Assembly: GCA_954871525.1 (NCBI GenBank) | Contig: OX940862.1 | Location: 10,932,501-10,996,500 of the forward strand | Length of the DNA stretch: 64,000 nucleotides | Direction of reading: 5' to 3' | From: Parietaria judaica | Taxonomy: Eukaryota; Streptophyta; Magnoliopsida; Rosales; Urticaceae | Shown: positions 25,721 through 39,319 of the stretch, one piece after another | How positions within the stretch are numbered: the stretch's first letter is position 1 | Layout of the letters: each line of letters opens with the position of its first letter | Translations under genes and position numbers: made by a program | Notes under the pieces: generated by a model | Seen by the model: the letters and a program-made list of their open reading frames with translations, nothing else | The model's database searches: none | Told to the model about the DNA's origin: nothing

Positions 25721-26875
25721 GGGTTAATTGCGGCAAAAATACCCAACCTTTGTAAATATTCTCCGATAGGTACCCAACCTCAATAAACGTAGGCAAAAGT
25801 ACCCAACGTCACACTTTTGTCGCCGACCAACTAACGCCGTTAGACACTGCCTACGTGGCCGTTAGGGTGTCTCGTGTGGAATGCCACGTGGCCAAAGGTT
25901 GGGTATTTTCGCCGCCACATGATCAAAGGTTGGGTACTTTCGCCGCCACGTGGCATTTAAAAAATAATTTTTTTAATTTTTTCTTTCTCATTAGCCAGTA
26001 TGTTTTTATTCTTTTACGTATATCAAACATGATCAAATAATTTCATAAAATATGTACTTATAAAAAATTATGTTATTTTTTAAATAATCAAATAATTCCT
26101 TAAATTTATTAGTTTTAATTTATTTAAAAAAAAAATATTTCCCGTGACTCATATTTTTATTTTTTTACATATGTTAAATCTAAAAAAAATAATTTTATAA
26201 AATATTTTTATAAAAAATATTTTTTCTTATAGGGATAATTTATAATTTTTTAATAGATTATATTAAAATTTTGAAACTAAAACATTATTGTATATAATAA
26301 CACGAGCATTTTAATATTAATATTAAGGCATGATATGATTTTTGCAGACATATAACATATTTGAAACTAAGGCATGATTAAAACAAATAGTTGTATCAAA
26401 TACAGTTCAAGCTTAATTTAAACTGAAAGTTTGGTGATTGGTAAAAATTATGTTTAACCTTATTATTTTTTGTTTTAAAGTGAAAAAAGAAAAGTAACAT
26501 TTTTTTGGTTTTTCTTTAACATTTTTTTTATAAGTACATTGTTTATAAAATTATTTGATCATGTTTGATGTACATAAAAAAAATAAAAACATATTGGCTA
26601 ACGGGAAAGAAAAAATTATAAAAAAAATTTGTTTTTTTAATGCCACATGGCGGCGAAAGTACCCAACCTTTGATCATGTGGCGGCGAAAATACTCAACCT
26701 TTGGCCACGTGGCATTCCACACGAGACACCCTAACGGCCACGTAGGCAGTGTCTAACGGCGTTAGTTGGTCGGCGACAAAAGTGTGACGTTGGGTACTTT
26801 TGCCTACGTTTATTGAGGTTGGGTACCTATCGGAGAATATTTACAAAGGTTGGGTATTTTTGCCGCAATTAACCC
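25721..26875. mobile_element. Foldback Mutator-like MITE (1155 bp)
   Basis: The element is flanked by a perfect 9-bp duplication TAAATAATA (25712-25720 and 26876-26884). Its termini are GGGTTAATTGCGGCAAAAAT and the exact complement on the right. The arms run about 365 bp each (25721 to about 26090 and about 26510 to 26875). The outer 240 bp of each arm are GC-richer and carry repeats of TTGGGTA(C/T)TTT with GCCGCCACGTGG. The centre is AT-rich. There is no coding capacity. Confidence 0.93.
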
Positions 26876-26884
26876 TAAATAATA

Positions 26885-27795
26885 AATCAATGTTGATATT
26901 TTTGTTTTGTCAAGTCATGTAAGTGACTATAGTGATTGCCGTGCACTACTTAAATAATGTCACATTTAAAGGTTTTAGTTAGTAAATAATATTTTTGTTT
27001 TTGATAAAGTCATGCTTTATTTTTACCGGCCGGATAAACGGATCCTTATTGAGAATTATGGAACCGGGATTTTTGTGTTGTTACTTACAATATATTAATT
27101 CTTGGATCATTGGAATAACTCTATATTTAAATCAAACGAAACGTGGAATTCCGGCTTTTTTATTTAATCCGGAATTCAATAAATTACTTGTATTTATAGG
27201 ATTAATTGTGGATAAATAAGAAGATAATTTAGACAAGAAAAGGAATATATATATAGGGAGTTGTTTATGTATGAGGTAATGATTAATGGTGAAAAAGAAG
27301 AAGATCAAGGAAGGTTTTTAATTGATAATATAATAAGGCTAGGGTTTGTTTATTGATTTATGAGGAGACAAATCACGTGGAAAGATTCATTATGATTTTG
27401 GGTTTGGTTTATATATTTGGCAAAACCTCTCATTTTCTTCAACTTTGTGTGTTTCTATATCTCCGGTAGATATGCATATTCAACGCTACTTCATGGAATC
27501 CTATGCCCAGAGAGAGAGGTGGTGTCAAAGCTACTTGCCACATTGGGAGAGTTACAACACGCGCTATACATATAGTAGAATAGTTAATTGACAATAATAC
27601 CCTGGAGTTTATTTTTTTCGCGGTAATACTCCTTATAGTTTTTAAAAATAGAGCACTCGTTAGCTCACATTGAAAATATTGTATATTTTTTGTGATTGTA
27701 AACAGGATTAATATGCTAATGCTAATATGAAAAATTATTTTGAGTCTTTATTTAACCATGAGCTATATAACAAAGAAAATCTCATGTAATAAAGA

Positions 27796-27830
<35 letters not shown>

Positions 27831-28398
27831 TAAAAATACTGTCAAATTAATATCATGAGCATTATAAAATTAAAATTTCCTTCTTTTGTTCAAGACTCGT
27901 AACTAATAATGTTTTTTTTAATATAAATTGAAATATTAACGATAAAAGTTCCAAATTTCTTCTAAAATGTAACCGTAAAAACTTATTTTTTTCAAACAAA
28001 TTTTCTCTTATAATAAAAAGAACAAAGAGTTAGGTGTCACCTATCGAAGTAAAAGGGATATATTGAAATTTGGAAATGTAGTAGATGAATTGTTTGGTGA
28101 AAATCCCACTAAACGACGCCATTCTGTACCTTCTTTATTAGTTTTTAATGAAGTTTTAATTAAACGTGGAAATAATATGCATACACCTATTTCTTTTGGA
28201 GCTTTGATGGATCGTTGACATGTATATTTATATCCCAGTTTTCTATGTCTTTGAAATTACTTTTGAATTCAATAATATATTTGCATATATATAAGTTAAC
28301 TATAAGATCAGGTCCCTATCATCTCATAATAGGACAGATATTATTTATTGTCACATATTTTCTATACAAGAAAGCCGCAATATTTTTTATGGGAGATA

Positions 28399-28442
<44 letters not shown>

Positions 28443-28619
28443 GCTTGATTATTATTTTGGACCATGCCCATATTGCAACTAACCAATTATTTGACATGAA
28501 AAAAGGGAAAACAAATTTTTTGATATTATTCATCTAGCAAATAATTGTAACGCGATACATATCTCTCTCAAGCAAATAAAATGTAACGCCTCGAGTGATT
28601 TATCTAATTCATATTTGTA
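26885..28619. other. AT-rich DNA with unassigned open frames
   Basis: No recognisable gene is present. The region includes two stretches that look less random than their surroundings (26995-27219 and 27979-28218, discussed as findings) and AAT trinucleotide tracts at about 27795-27826 and 28398-28441. Confidence 0.5.
27979..28218 (+). other. Unassigned coding-like fragment
   Basis: An open frame of about 79 codons runs from just after a TAA to a TGA at 28216-28218. It has a mixed, protein-like composition (KELGVTYRSKRDILKFG, ENPTKRRHSVPSLLVFNEVL, MHTPISFGALMDR) and no low-complexity bias. There is no good start codon at its head, so it may be an exon or a fragment of a decayed gene or mobile element. 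I do not recognise the family. Confidence 0.3.
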
Positions 28620-28627
28620 CTCACAAG

Positions 28628-29413
28628 CGAGGTTTAAAATGTCGCTTGCCGATGTCATTTCGCATTTTTCATTTTATGGATATATCGCTTGCCGATGGGT
28701 ATGTCAATGGGCAAATTGTAAAAAAAATGCATGCCGCATATACCGCATTTTTCGCATGGGCATACCGCATGCCGATGGGGTTTTCGACGGATATTTTGTA
28801 AAAAATATTTGAGTATTTAAGCAAGATATTTAAATAGGTTCAAAACTACATATTTAATAAATACAAGACATAATTATATACAACAAAACACATTTGTAAC
28901 TTAAATTTGTAGGTGAAATGTATAATATTAAGTCACTTTATTACTTGAAGTGTATAATATTAAGTCAATTATTATGTGAAGTAAATATATGTATGTTAAT
29001 TAAGTGTGTAATATTAAGTGAATATGCATGTTAATTGTATATATGTATGTTAACAAATTTAATATTAGTTGAAGTGTATAATATTAAATGAATATGTATA
29101 TTAAGTGTATATGTATGTTAGATGAATTTACTATGTATGTTAAGTGTATAATATTAAGTTAATTATTTTTGCCAAAAGTTTAATTGGTATTTTTGCCGAA
29201 ATTTATCAAAAATATGATTTTTTGCGAAATTCCAACCATTTTTTGCAATTTTTACTCACAAAAACGAAAAACTATATTCCATCCACATGCCCATGCGAAT
29301 TTCGCGAAAAATGGTAAAAAACCAGCGAAACGAAAAGGTTTTCCTTTCGCATATCCTCGAAAAACGAAAATCGGTCAAAATTTCTATGGAAAATCGCGAA
29401 ATTTAACACCTTG
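28628..29413. mobile_element. Non-autonomous hAT element (786 bp)
   Basis: The element is flanked by a perfect 8-bp duplication CTCACAAG (28620-28627 and 29414-29421). Its ends are imperfect inverted repeats: CGAGGTTTAAAATGTCGC on the left, CAAGGTGTTAAATTTCGCG read inward from the right. Subterminal regions repeat GCCGATGGG, GCATTTTTCGC and GCGAAA motifs in both orientations. The interior contains repeated TATGTTAAGTGTATAATATTAAG-like text (unit TGTATAATATTAAGT). There is no transposase. Confidence 0.88.
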
Positions 29414-29421
29414 CTCACAAG

Positions 29422-32400
29422 TCGTTATTGGTATATATCTCTATCGTGTTTGCTTCACTCGCGCGATTTTTGAAAAACTTCTAAAAACGTCAATCATTCT
29501 ATGATTGTCCCAAACTAATCACACTTAACTATACAGGTTCATACTTGTACATTTGTACTATCTCATATACGTACAATCTCATATGATGGACTTATATAAT
29601 CTCGAGAACGTCCTATAAGTACTCTTGTCTCAAGAAATGTATGAAAGTAAAAACTCAATAGCGTAGCCAGACTTTCATTTCATGCGAAACACAAAAGTAT
29701 ATTTTTGACCTTTTTTTATTAGTACGCAGATAATTACAAAGATCATAAACAACCGTTTTAAACCAAATAGTTATTAGAAACATAAATAAATAATATTATT
29801 TTTGGAAGTATTGTATTATAGATTAATCGGGTCAATAATGGATAAAAGTTTAAAAAAGCTCGATTTCCGTCATTTTTCACTCTAAAATACCACACAATAT
29901 CTATTTTTTTGCCTTGAGATCCACAATTAATGAACAACATAATGCAATCCCTAAAAATGCTAACTTAAAATCTCTAATTTGGGAGGAAAGAAAGAGGGTC
30001 GAATCAACCCTGAATATTTTATTTTTCTTTTCAAGTGAGCTTATTGTGCACATGCAAATACTCGTGGTGCATGTTTACCTCCGGGCCTCCGCCTATAAGT
30101 TACAGTAAACATATTAATTTATGCATATATATATATATCAATACATATTTGAATGTTGTGTATGATACAATAATAAAAAAAATAATGGAAATGTTACGAG
30201 ATGCCTATTTTTATGTCAATTTTTTTTATAAAAAAATTACTCGTCTGTGAGAGTAAAAAATATACATAATAGATAGTTTTTAAGAAAATTTAACACGAAA
30301 TGAACATTTCGTTCATTAACTCAACAAATAATAATGGAGTTATACTTATCAATCTGTTGAATGTTGATGTGAGAATTACAAAAACAAAAATAGACGTAAG
30401 AATGACACTCGCGTCTCACGCTCGTTAGCGCGTGAGATTGAAGAGAATCACTTACGATCCAACAGTTACCACCTTTTCACTCTACCGTAAGATTTACGTT
30501 ACTCTTTTTCTCAACTAACAAACGGTCAGACCCACTTTTATCCCCTACAGCAACACAAGAAAATTTCACCAATAGGATATCGACATGTGGAAAAAGCAGG
30601 GGTATCTTCGACATATCACTGACAGTTCACACGGCTAGTACTCGACGCGCCATAATATGATTCGTTGCAGCTAAGTTAGTTAAAACACAGAAATAGATGG
30701 TATCTTTTTTTAATAATTTAATATATTTATTTATTTATTATAAAATACCCAAGTCTTTTGCCTTTTCTTTTACGTAATTACCCAAAAAAATTATTATCGG
30801 AAATTGGAATTTAGGAATATATTCTCCTTTGTATAGTAAATTAGAGAGAATACTTATAAGCACGTGACTTGCGAGGATAGCGATATATATTACTCTATAA
30901 ATGCTCTTCATTTTTATTTACTGAAGTTTACCCCTTGAATTTAAATTTGTAGCACCCATGCTCCTTAATCCTCATGTTTTTAATGAGTAACAACTTGCCG
31001 CATTCATTAATTTTTTTAATTTTTTTTTGATAATTTGTACACAACATGTAATTACTTAATGATATTTTTGTCATTTATTTATTTACCTAATTAACAAGGC
31101 TAATATAGTAAATTATGAGTATTATAATAGTCTTTACACATGTTATTTCTGTTATAAAATCTAAAAAACTATTTTAGTTATTAAGTTTGAGAAAAGTGCA
31201 GCCATTTAAAAATATATAGGTCCTTGCTTTCAAAAATATAATTATATCTCTCCGTTGAATCACCAATGAAATAATACAATTGAATCAATCAACAATCTAT
31301 ATCTCTCTATTTTCCTCTTTACACCTTTCTATCTCTCTAATCCGACTTTACAAATACAAGTTATTTTACACACCTATTTATAGAGATAAGAAATTGTCAA
31401 ATTTGCCTTGATTTTTATAACAATAAACAGAACAACAAGCTAATTTTCCTTCAGCTTTCTTGGCTTAGACCCGAGTTGTAGCTATAATGATAAATCTAAC
31501 CGCAACTATGATGGTCAACCACTAACATTTGAAATACAATATAAATTTTTCTTATTTTTTATATGTGAGAAAAAAATTACCGCTTTTAAAAATAGATAGG
31601 TCGTTGCTTTCATAAATTAAAACTATTATCGTCACTCTATATTATATATCCAAATCAATACAAGGAAACTAGCATTTTCATTAAAATGGGATTTTGAACA
31701 TGAATGTGGAAGATCGCATTTGCGCATCTATTAATCACGTTGGGTGTGACACCACCATGTGATTTATTATTAACCCAATACAATAGCTAGTTTTTATCAA
31801 TTTTGGAAACTATATAAGTAGCTAGATCATTTTTATGGGAAATTGGGTTTTCCAAAAGAAGGTAAAAATAAAATAATTATAATAAAGTTTTCAACTATAA
31901 AGTCGACCCAAAAAAATCCCAGCTCGGTGACAAGCAACTTTCTAAGTTTTTTCATTTTAATGAGCTTTTATGGCACTTATTTATTTACATTAAAAATTGA
32001 TATTAATATAAAAACAAAAAGGAAATGAACCCACAAATCTAACCTCTGAGCTCAGGCACAGCTCACACAGTACTTAGAATTTGGAAACTTTCCGACTTTG
32101 GGTGAATTTAACATAATTTGCAATAATGCCCCTTTCTTTAATATGCGGTATCAATCCTTCCCAAACCTTCAGAAAGTGACACATTTGTCCGACATCTAAC
32201 TAGCAAGCAACACAAGAACCAACTTGTTACCGATTTGGATTACAAAACTATATAATAAAGCACTTAGAAGTCTAGTTTTTAAAGAATAAAATAAGAATGA
32301 TAATCACCCCTTGAAAAAGATAAAAATTGTTAGACTTGTTTAAATCATTTTAAAGATTTTTTATTAGAATATTATATTCTTGGAGTCTTTTATTTAAATT

Positions 32401-32959
32401 ATTTGATCGCTTAAAACTTTTGTGAATAGGGTCGGTCCTAATATATAATCACATAAAAATAGAGAAAAAAAAAACTCTAAAATGTATGTGTTAGCGCATA
32501 TGTCAATAATATGTTCCGTTATTTTTTAATATCCAGATAGACAAAATGTAGTTAAGAGGGTATTTTTACCAAGAGTTAAAATTTAGGGGCAAAATGAACC
32601 AGCTAATAAACTTGAGGGGGCGTTACGGGCCATAAATGAAAAGGACAAGGAGACAAAAACCTCCCTGAAAATTATATATATGTATGTATGTATATATATA
32701 CACTTGAAAATAACAGGATAGCATAGAATAAAGAAGAAGAAGAAGAAGAAGAGCCCATCAAAATACACTTCTCTCTCTCTCTCATCATCTCTTTCTCTCT
32801 CCTCTCGATTACCTTCCAACGCACGCCTTCTTCAACCACTCCCACCATACAAATATAGCTCAAGATCGAGATTTATATATATTTATATTTATATATATAT
32901 AGTTATACGGCTATATCTACACACATAGATATATACTCACGCGCAATCGCACACCCACA
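29422..32959. other. Intergenic DNA and upstream region of the SIAMESE-type gene
   Basis: I recognise no gene in this 3.5 kb. A GC-rich hairpin-like sequence TCTCACGC...GCGTGAGA lies near 30414-30437. The final 250 bases look like a plant promoter and 5' UTR: a CT-rich block at 32768-32810 and TATA-like tracts at about 32873-32901, leading to the ATG at 32960. Confidence 0.55.
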
Positions 32960-33352
32960 ATGTCTCACACGGATCTGGAATTCTGCCTCGACCTCCCGAA
33001 GATCCGGATCCCGCAGCTCTCGCCGGCGATCAAGCCCATTCAGACGCCGGAGCCGTCCGACGCCGCGCCGGCGATCAGAGCCAGGCCAGCCGCTCGCCGG
33101 CGAGACTCCGACGCCGGAGAAGACGCCGGGGAAGACCAGTGCCGGACGCCGACCGCGGCGGAGCACAGGATCCCGCCGATCCTGACGTGTCCGCCGGCTC
33201 CCAAGAAGCCGGCCAGGGCGCCGGCGTGCAAGCGGAAGCTCGCGGCCGAGCTCGACTTCTTCGAGGCGACGGGCCGCGACGACGTGGAGGAGTTCTTCCG
33301 GTCGAGCTTCGCCGCCAACGCCGCTAAGAGGAGTCGCTGTCCCTGTAAATGA
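32960..33352 (+). CDS. SIM: SIAMESE/SMR-type cyclin-dependent kinase inhibitor
   Basis: This intronless gene encodes 130 residues, the usual size for the family. SIAMESE-type proteins bind CDK-cyclin complexes in the nucleus, block mitosis and promote endoreduplication, for example in trichomes (SIM) and giant sepal cells (LGO/SMR1). Visible family motifs are CRTPTAAEHRIPP at residues 61-73, the basic CKRKL at 90-94, DVEEFF at 108-113 (equivalent to the EIERFF motif) and a basic AAKRSRC C-terminus. The coding region is very GC-rich compared with its AT-rich surroundings. Its neighbours fit either Arabidopsis SIM (between At5g04480 and At5g04460) or LGO (beside AHB2), so it probably represents their common ancestor. 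The symbol is given at family level only. Confidence 0.88.
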   Translation: MSHTDLEFCLDLPKIRIPQLSPAIKPIQTPEPSDAAPAIRARPAARRRDSDAGEDAGEDQCRTPTAAEHRIPPILTCPPAPKKPARAPACKRKLAAELDFFEATGRDDVEEFFRSSFAANAAKRSRCPCK

Positions 33353-34291
33353 TCCAATCCCTAATCCTCGATCTTCATCACCTTCACTTGTTGATTTCAT
33401 ACCAAATTTTTTTCTTCGTTGTTTTTTTTCATTAATTTTCTTCATATATATATATATATGATTCGTGAGGTTCAACTCGAACCTTCAGAGCTTCGTGCTT
33501 CCATGGATTCCATAACTGTATTACACTAGCTATATAGTATATAGCTACATATCATCAGTACTATGAACAGATCTGTTGTTAACTGCAGATATATTATATA
33601 TCAAAAATTCAAATCGGTATTCGGATACGGATAATTCATCCATCGGTATACCCGTAAAATCGGATTTGGTATTATGACGATGATCATGTGGTGGTTATTG
33701 ATTAACAATTAGATTAATCTTGGTTGGTTGTTGGTTTAGATGGTTGATCTGTCTTGTTTGAGTGATCCACACGGCTTTGCCTCGGATAATATCGATTATA
33801 TTTATATAATTATATGTAAATTATATATATATATATATGAATGAATGTGTATGAATTGTACTTTTTTGATGATCCCAAAATTGATGCAATGTGGAGTGTC
33901 ACGGCTCACAAACGACCCCAAATTCAATGTGATAGCCTTTTGTCTATTTTTCAAATTCATTATTATTTTTCAATTAATAAATAGACTAGTCTATTTTGAC
34001 AACTTTTATTTTGTCATTTTCCAGCAATTTTATTTTTTTAAATATAGCACGATTATATGAGTTTTGGGCGTTATAATGGTGGTAATGATATATGACTAAA
34101 TATTTAAATATATAAGAACTTCAAACATTGGATTCTCTAATTTTTATTACATATTTGTGGCATAAGTATTCTTAAGTTATGCGAATGTAACAGTATATTT
34201 ATAAAATAAAAATAAAAAAAATGATGAAAGTTCTAAAAGTATATGAAATGGTGATTTTCACTCAATTATTTTGTTAATCGTTAACTACCAC

Positions 34292-34292
<1 letters not shown>

Positions 34293-34339
<47 letters not shown>
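34293..34339. repeat. (TC)n microsatellite
   Basis: An uninterrupted TC dinucleotide run of about 47 bp. Confidence 0.95.
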
Positions 34340-34340
<1 letters not shown>

Positions 34341-35728
34341 AGAAAGAAAATCCGAGCCTTCCACATGACAACTTACGGCGCAAAACTTATAACAAAAAAG
34401 GTTACCTATTGAATCATATTTCGTTCACTTTGCAAATTTCCACCGAGACTTAATGGTACTTATGCCACAAATATGTGTTCATATATACACATTGTCTGTA
34501 TTATATACCTTGCAATTTAAGCACATATTTCTTAAATGTTACCCTAAGCATCTTTATATCTAATAAAGATAAATAATTCGATTAATAATGGTAGTGGAAA
34601 CAGAAAATATTAATTGCTTGAAGTAACATTAACTTGGAAAAAGTAGATCGTTGAAATCCTTTCCTTTGAATCATTAATAGATATTAAAAAACCTTTCATT
34701 TATTTTATTTTAAATTGATACATGATTCTACTTAAAGAAAATACAAAATCCCCTAAAATGTGAAATTCCATGAAGTTCATCACTAAGGTAAATTAATTTA
34801 GATAAATTAACGATAATTGCACATCAATTCAGAATAGTAGACATTGCTTGCATATCTCTGAATTGAAAATTCACATTGTCATAGTTTATTTTTTATTTTA
34901 TAGCGAGACAATGCATATGATTAGGGACTTTTATTTAATGACTTCTTTAATTTGTCGACAAGCTCTGATTATTCCACGTTATTATTTAAATTACTTGAGA
35001 GAAAATATTATATAGTGTCGCATTGTCTTGAATGAATGTGGAATTAGTCATTACTTTTGATCAACCTAGAAATACTAATTATTTATTTACTCTTATTTAA
35101 ATTGTATAAATATATATGAATAAGACGAGATCGAGAATTTATCAATATATAAAAGCTAGATCGAAGTTTTTAATTACAAGGCATTTATAATTTCCAATCC
35201 CAATTTACCACCCATAAAAAGGAAATTAAATAGTCGGTTAAATTTCAATTAATTATTTTATAATAAATGCATAATTTCATGGACCATCGTTCATTTAATA
35301 GCCACTCCCATGTGCCAATAAAACTATACACATGTTGGTATATATATAAAATTATATATACACATTACAAAAACCTATATAGTCTCAATAATGCACGTCC
35401 TAGATATCAAATGTTAATGGCTACAAGACAAAGAGCATATATATTATTTTGTTTACAACAAATTAAATTGTCTATGGACCCATCTACGAAAAAATAGGGC
35501 CACAAAATAATTACCAATTAGTTAATAATTAAATTGTAAATTTGTAATTAGTATGTCTCTAGGTAGTACTAAGAGAGTGGAATATTATGAGAAATAATTA
35601 TAATCATCACATACAAGGACTAGCTCAACTAGAGAAATATAAGCTTAAACTATAAGCTACTATAATTGTGTACGCCTTGGTTTCGGTGGAATAATAAAAA
35701 GAGCAGTACTTGTCAATCATCATCATGC

Positions 35729-35732
<4 letters not shown>

Positions 35733-35808
<76 letters not shown>
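35733..35808. repeat. (GA)n microsatellite
   Basis: An uninterrupted GA dinucleotide run of about 75 bp. Confidence 0.95.
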
Positions 35809-35811
<3 letters not shown>

Positions 35812-38800
35812 GGCTTGGGAATGAAGAGAAGAGAGAAGAGTGTTGGAAAAGGGTCCAAAAGGGTAGAGAGTCATGGGAGGCATAAGATTAAAAAGAGGGA
35901 CAATGCTACTTTGTGTGCTTCCAAAAGTGTTGGAAATATTACACATATTTCACTCACTACCATGCTACGAAGCGTCACCATCAAGGATTTTCGAAAGTTC
36001 ATATACAAAAGCAATATATGTATCTATAGCTATATCATATATGTGTATATAGATATATCAGAAAGATGGCAATTAAACTAAGCAAAATATCATTTTGTTA
36101 CTCTCTAAGTAAAAGAGTAGTATAAAATCAAAAGCCAGCTCGATAACCTAACTCACACTCTTCGAGAGATAGTGAGTTTAATTCCAATTAGACACAAAAA
36201 ATGCGTGACATACATATATAATCTCGATCGATAGTACTATCAATTTTTTGTAGTTTTACACTATATATATAACTTGTAATACGAGTACACCGTACAATCA
36301 TAGTACGACTTCACTAAAAAAAATTATCAGATGTAGTGACGTAATTAACATAGAGTTATTCTATCGTATTTGGTGTAGATTTTTTAGATTTTGGTGTGGA
36401 TTATTTAGTGGTGATTTACTAAAATACGGTAGTAAAATCGGTAATGAATTTTATTATTATCGTATTTAGCGATATAATCGTACTTAGCAATACTATATAT
36501 CGAACAAACAAAAAATAAAGAAATTAGAATATGTATATAATTTTCAAAAGATGAAGTTTAGTATCAAGCAAACAAAGTATCTTTAAAGTTCGAAGTCCAA
36601 ATGCATATATAGTCAGATTAATTGTTTAATGTGAAAATATAGTTAAGATAAGATCATAGTACAAGTATATATAATATTCTGAAATATATGCTTACTGTTT
36701 CACTAAGTACTTACAAGTTCTGTTACTGATTGATGTTCATTGCTATAATTATGTAAGAAACGACCGAATATTAATCAAATAAACATTAATCACGGGACTA
36801 TATAATATAATAAAATACGTCTTAGTATGACGAGTTTCCTAAACTACCCTTTATTATTCCCATTTTAATAATTCAACTCACTATATTCTCAATGGTATTT
36901 ATGATCATATGAGAAAAGTGCTGATACCAAGATGTGTGTGAGGCCATGCATATTTCAAATTATAATATAAAAAATATAGTTTATGTATAGTAATTCGTGA
37001 AGGTCCAATCTTATCCTTGGCGTTATTGAATACTTAATCATATTGTAATATTCAAATTTATTAAGGTCTCTGATTGCCTTGGATCAGACAAAATTAATCG
37101 AATAATTGTTACGTGTTGGCGATAATCTCTCAGTTTTGCACGCATTTTGTACCCTCTGAAATCAATTATAAAATCATATATATATACGTCATTATTTTTA
37201 ATTTATTTTTGTATGGATAATGTGACTGCTCAAAATGTGACGGCTCTTGAATCTAATCAAATGCAGTCAAAACTCAAGACAAAATTCAAAATTTTATCAA
37301 TCTCTAGAGTCAATCATCATACAGAAACACATAAATAGTGTCTTTCTTGCTTATATCATGAATATCTAATCTAGGGTTGGTCACTTGGGACCACCATGGA
37401 AAGCATCAGTCCGTCCGTCCGGTTCTTTGCTGCGCACAGAGCCACAGACAATCTATATTGGGGTTTATACCGGCATAGCGATTGCGGCCTCTGACAGAAT
37501 ATCCGAGTAAGCGCGTCCATGTCCCAACGGCCAAGACGGGCCAAGCGGCAAACGGGCAACTACACACTCCACGGATGTACATACAATGGCGGATCTATAT
37601 ATATATATATATATGCAAGGGGCTGTTTGAAAAATATTTAAGATTAACTCGAATTTTTTTATATTTTAATCTTTGCTCTTAAATATTTTAACCCTTAATT
37701 AATTATATTTAAGAAATCTTACCGTAATTTTTATCGCCCCGAAATTTATACCTTAGATTCACCACTCTGTACGTGTGCATATATATATATATATCTAAAT
37801 TTACTACTACATATAATTTTTAAAATCAATTTAACTTCTTCTCAATTTAATAAATACACATGTACAAATTGCTACTTACCTTACGTATTCAACAATAATG
37901 AAAACCTCTTAATTAATTGTGAATATATTGATCCAATTTACACCAATTATGTTATTATTATAAATTTTATAAATAAAAAAATATATGGCTTATATATGAA
38001 AATGTATTTCATGGTAAGCAAGAATCACATGTTTGAAGCCAGCTTTAACAGTAAACAAAAGCAAGTCTTAGGCTGTCCAAAATGCTTGACGCTAAAGCCA
38101 TGTCAAATATATATTTTTATAAATAACAAAAAGCGTACCACAAACTATATAATATACAAATTAATATATAAAATTTAATGAACTAGGTGGTGATCTTCCT
38201 TAAATGGATCACCCTCCTCGTTACATCTTCTGCTTCTTTATTGCCGAAAAGAATATATAAAGGAGACCGAAATCTCATTCTCTTGGATGATAAAACAAAA
38301 GGGAATATTATTTATTTGTTTATTTATTTGTGAGAAAAAGAATAAAGAGCAAATGAGAAGAGAAAGTGAAAGAAAAGGCATCCCAAGAGGGCAATAGAGG
38401 TCCCACCTAATGCAAGGCAATCATCTATAATTCTATTTCTATCTATATAGCCTTTGGAGAGATAGATTATAGATAAGTGTACTATTGATTGGACGTATGA
38501 TCTAACAATTTACATAAATATTTATTTATATATTATAATTTATAATAAAAAAAATTAATATAAGAATATCATTCTTGTTGGAGCCGCTGAGGACCAATAT
38601 AAAGGTGGGCAGAAAAAAAAAATTATATATAGAAATCTTCAAATACTAATCAATTATTCGTTACTATTTTATTAATCTCCCAATCTTTATATTTTTAAAG
38701 CATTAATCATATATGGCAATCTATGACAACATAAACTGTCATAAACAAATTATTCTAAATTTATAAAACTTAAGGGATTAAAAAAAGAAATAGTGATAAA

Positions 38801-39318
38801 TAAAGGAGTAGAAAGTGAAAATTATATTTTAGTACAATTATATTTTTTGCGTTAAAGATTGTTGTTATTTATGTGCTTGAAAAATTATAATTAAATATTT
38901 ATTTTAAAAAAATTATTAAAAATTTACGTTAAGCACCGCCTGAATTGAAATCCTAGCTCCGCCACCATATCATCCTAGTGTTGCTGAATTATAAATAAAA
39001 TAAATAAAAATAAGCCAATAAAGGACTCGTCAATCAAATTGTAGAAGCTAGGAGGCCAGTTTGAATAATGTTGGGCTTTTGAGAACTGACTCAAGGCCCA
39101 ATTCGTAGAGGAGGCCCAAGCCTCAAGATCATGCACAAGTAAGTGTGTCTCTATATATACATTAATATCCATCAACAATTTAATTATTTTTTTTATAAAA
39201 AATTTAATTATTTTGTTCCTACAAAAATTAATTATTATTTTGAACTGTTTATATATATTTCTTGCAATACTAACTTTACATATAATTTAAAATAATTTGT
39301 TTTGTTCCAAATGAAGAA

Positions 39319-39319
<1 letters not shown>

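Noticed and set aside
32903..33475. Minus-strand open frame of 190 codons over the SIAMESE-type gene
   Set aside because: It is the antisense shadow of a GC-rich exon; the plus frame carries the conserved family motifs.
37585..37772. Possible small inverted-repeat element (TGGCGGATCTA / TGGTGAATCTA)
   Set aside because: The inverted ends are short and the flanks give no clear target duplication.
38580..38965. Possible hAT relic with GGCGGAGCTAGGAT-type end
   Set aside because: One end looks typical, but the other matches poorly and no target duplication was found.
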